Assembly: GCA_946405625.1 (NCBI GenBank)
Contig: CAMJHQ010000032.1
Coordinates: forward strand, 1 to 40,501
DNA: 40,501 nt
Direction: 5' to 3'
From: an uncultured Lachnospiraceae bacterium
GTDB taxonomy: Bacteria > Bacillota > Clostridia > Lachnospirales > Lachnospiraceae
The stretch's first letter is position 1; each line of letters starts with the position of its first letter. Below the pieces are notes generated by a model that was not told the DNA's origin, searched no databases, and was given only the letters and a program-made list of their open reading frames with translations. Positions 40,167 to 40,501 of the stretch are shown one piece after another. Both the position numbers and the translations under genes were made by a program.

Positions 40167-40501
40167 ATGGAATTTAATTATATAAGAATAGATGGTGAAT
40201 CAACCGAAGATAAATATGGCTTCTTCAAACTCTTTTTTGATGCAAACGAAAATCAGCTGCTGCATTTTTATGAACCTGATCTCGGGCTCTTTGCTGTAGA
40301 AAGTCCGATGGTAATCGAAAGAGCACTTATGGGTGGGTATAGGCCGGTTGCATTTGTAATGATCGATAGTCTTGCAGATGAAATGTGTGCTCGTTTCGCT
40401 GAGCTTGCGGAGGAGTATTATATAACAAGTAATAACAAGCACTCCGAAGAATCATCGATTGATAAGACAAGTGATAACAAGCGATTCGAAGAATCATCGA
40501 T
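40167..40501 (+). CDS. TrmH/SpoU-type RNA 2'-O-methyltransferase, N-terminal part (runs off window)
   Basis: 111 codons are visible. The segment LLHFYEPDLGLFAVESPMVI followed by ERALMGGYRPVAFVMID is the usual start of the substrate-binding domain of SpoU-family RNA methyltransferases in Lachnospiraceae; the SAM-binding knot domain would lie beyond the window. GGAGAG stands before the ATG. From about residue 87 a hydrophilic 14-residue repeat (NNKHSEESSIDKTS, then DNKRFEESS) interrupts the domain, which is unusual for this family. Catalytic residues are not visible. Confidence 0.75.
   Translation, partial: MEFNYIRIDGESTEDKYGFFKLFFDANENQLLHFYEPDLGLFAVESPMVIERALMGGYRPVAFVMIDSLADEMCARFAELAEEYYITSNNKHSEESSIDKTSDNKRFEESS
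40425..40501 (+). repeat. In-frame 42-bp tandem repeat in the methyltransferase gene
   Basis: Units start at 40425 and 40467; both read ACAAGT(A/G)ATAACAAGC and CGAAGAATCATCGAT. The array continues past the window edge, so copy number is unknown. Confidence 0.8.

Overview
The window looks like a chromosomal segment of a Gram-positive, low-to-moderate GC anaerobe of the Lachnospiraceae (Butyrivibrio/Pseudobutyrivibrio-like). This is inferred from AGGAGG-type ribosome sites, consensus sigma-A promoters, an Agr-type peptide quorum-sensing pair, a MalF/MalG-type sugar ABC operon and Lachnospiraceae-style lipoproteins. No rRNA, tRNA or CRISPR was found.

Left part (1-10.1 kb): a purine permease (minus strand), a Thr/Ser-rich lipoprotein, then an ABC-2 exporter (ATPase at 3913, permease at 5061) followed with a 1-nt overlap by a membrane-anchored C39-like cysteine peptidase with a very basic repeat region. 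The gaps here hold several unrelated short tandem-repeat arrays and a foldable element at 3645-3777. Three arrays carry chains of start-stop mini-ORFs abutting the neighbouring genes. Next come an HTH regulator with two copies of a 17-bp palindrome over its own promoter and RBS, and a divergent MraY-like membrane transferase.

Middle part (10.5-24.2 kb): a cell-surface polysaccharide locus on the plus strand. It holds a membrane nucleotide-sugar 4,6-dehydratase, a DegT-type aminotransferase, a phosphoglycosyl transferase, three GT2/GT4 groups, a TviB/TviC pair predicted to make a UDP-hexosaminuronic acid, a cluster-type beta-propeller protein, a Wzy-like polymerase and a Wzx-like flippase. It ends at a strong terminator. 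From the second gene on, the DNA is visibly more AT-rich, as if the specificity genes were acquired.

AT-rich cargo (24.2-30.1 kb): a DUF2971 protein, a 19-codon GNAT remnant, a protein with a DGLQRT motif (DUF262/DGQHR/ParB-like), a HEPN-type protein with an R-x4-H motif three bases downstream, and a small P-loop kinase-like protein. It is closed off by a truncated, frameshifted IS66 element. This is the best candidate for a little-described defence or toxin-antitoxin type system.

Right part (30.3-40.5 kb): small envelope proteins; two AgrB paralogues, of which the first has Thr at the catalytic His position and no AgrD, while the second is intact and followed by an AgrD-type cyclic peptide precursor; alanine dehydrogenase; a small lipoprotein behind a perfect sigma-A promoter and a long leader; a sugar ABC operon on the minus strand (permease, permease, binding protein, no ATPase); and the 5' end of a TrmH/SpoU-type RNA methyltransferase that runs off the window.
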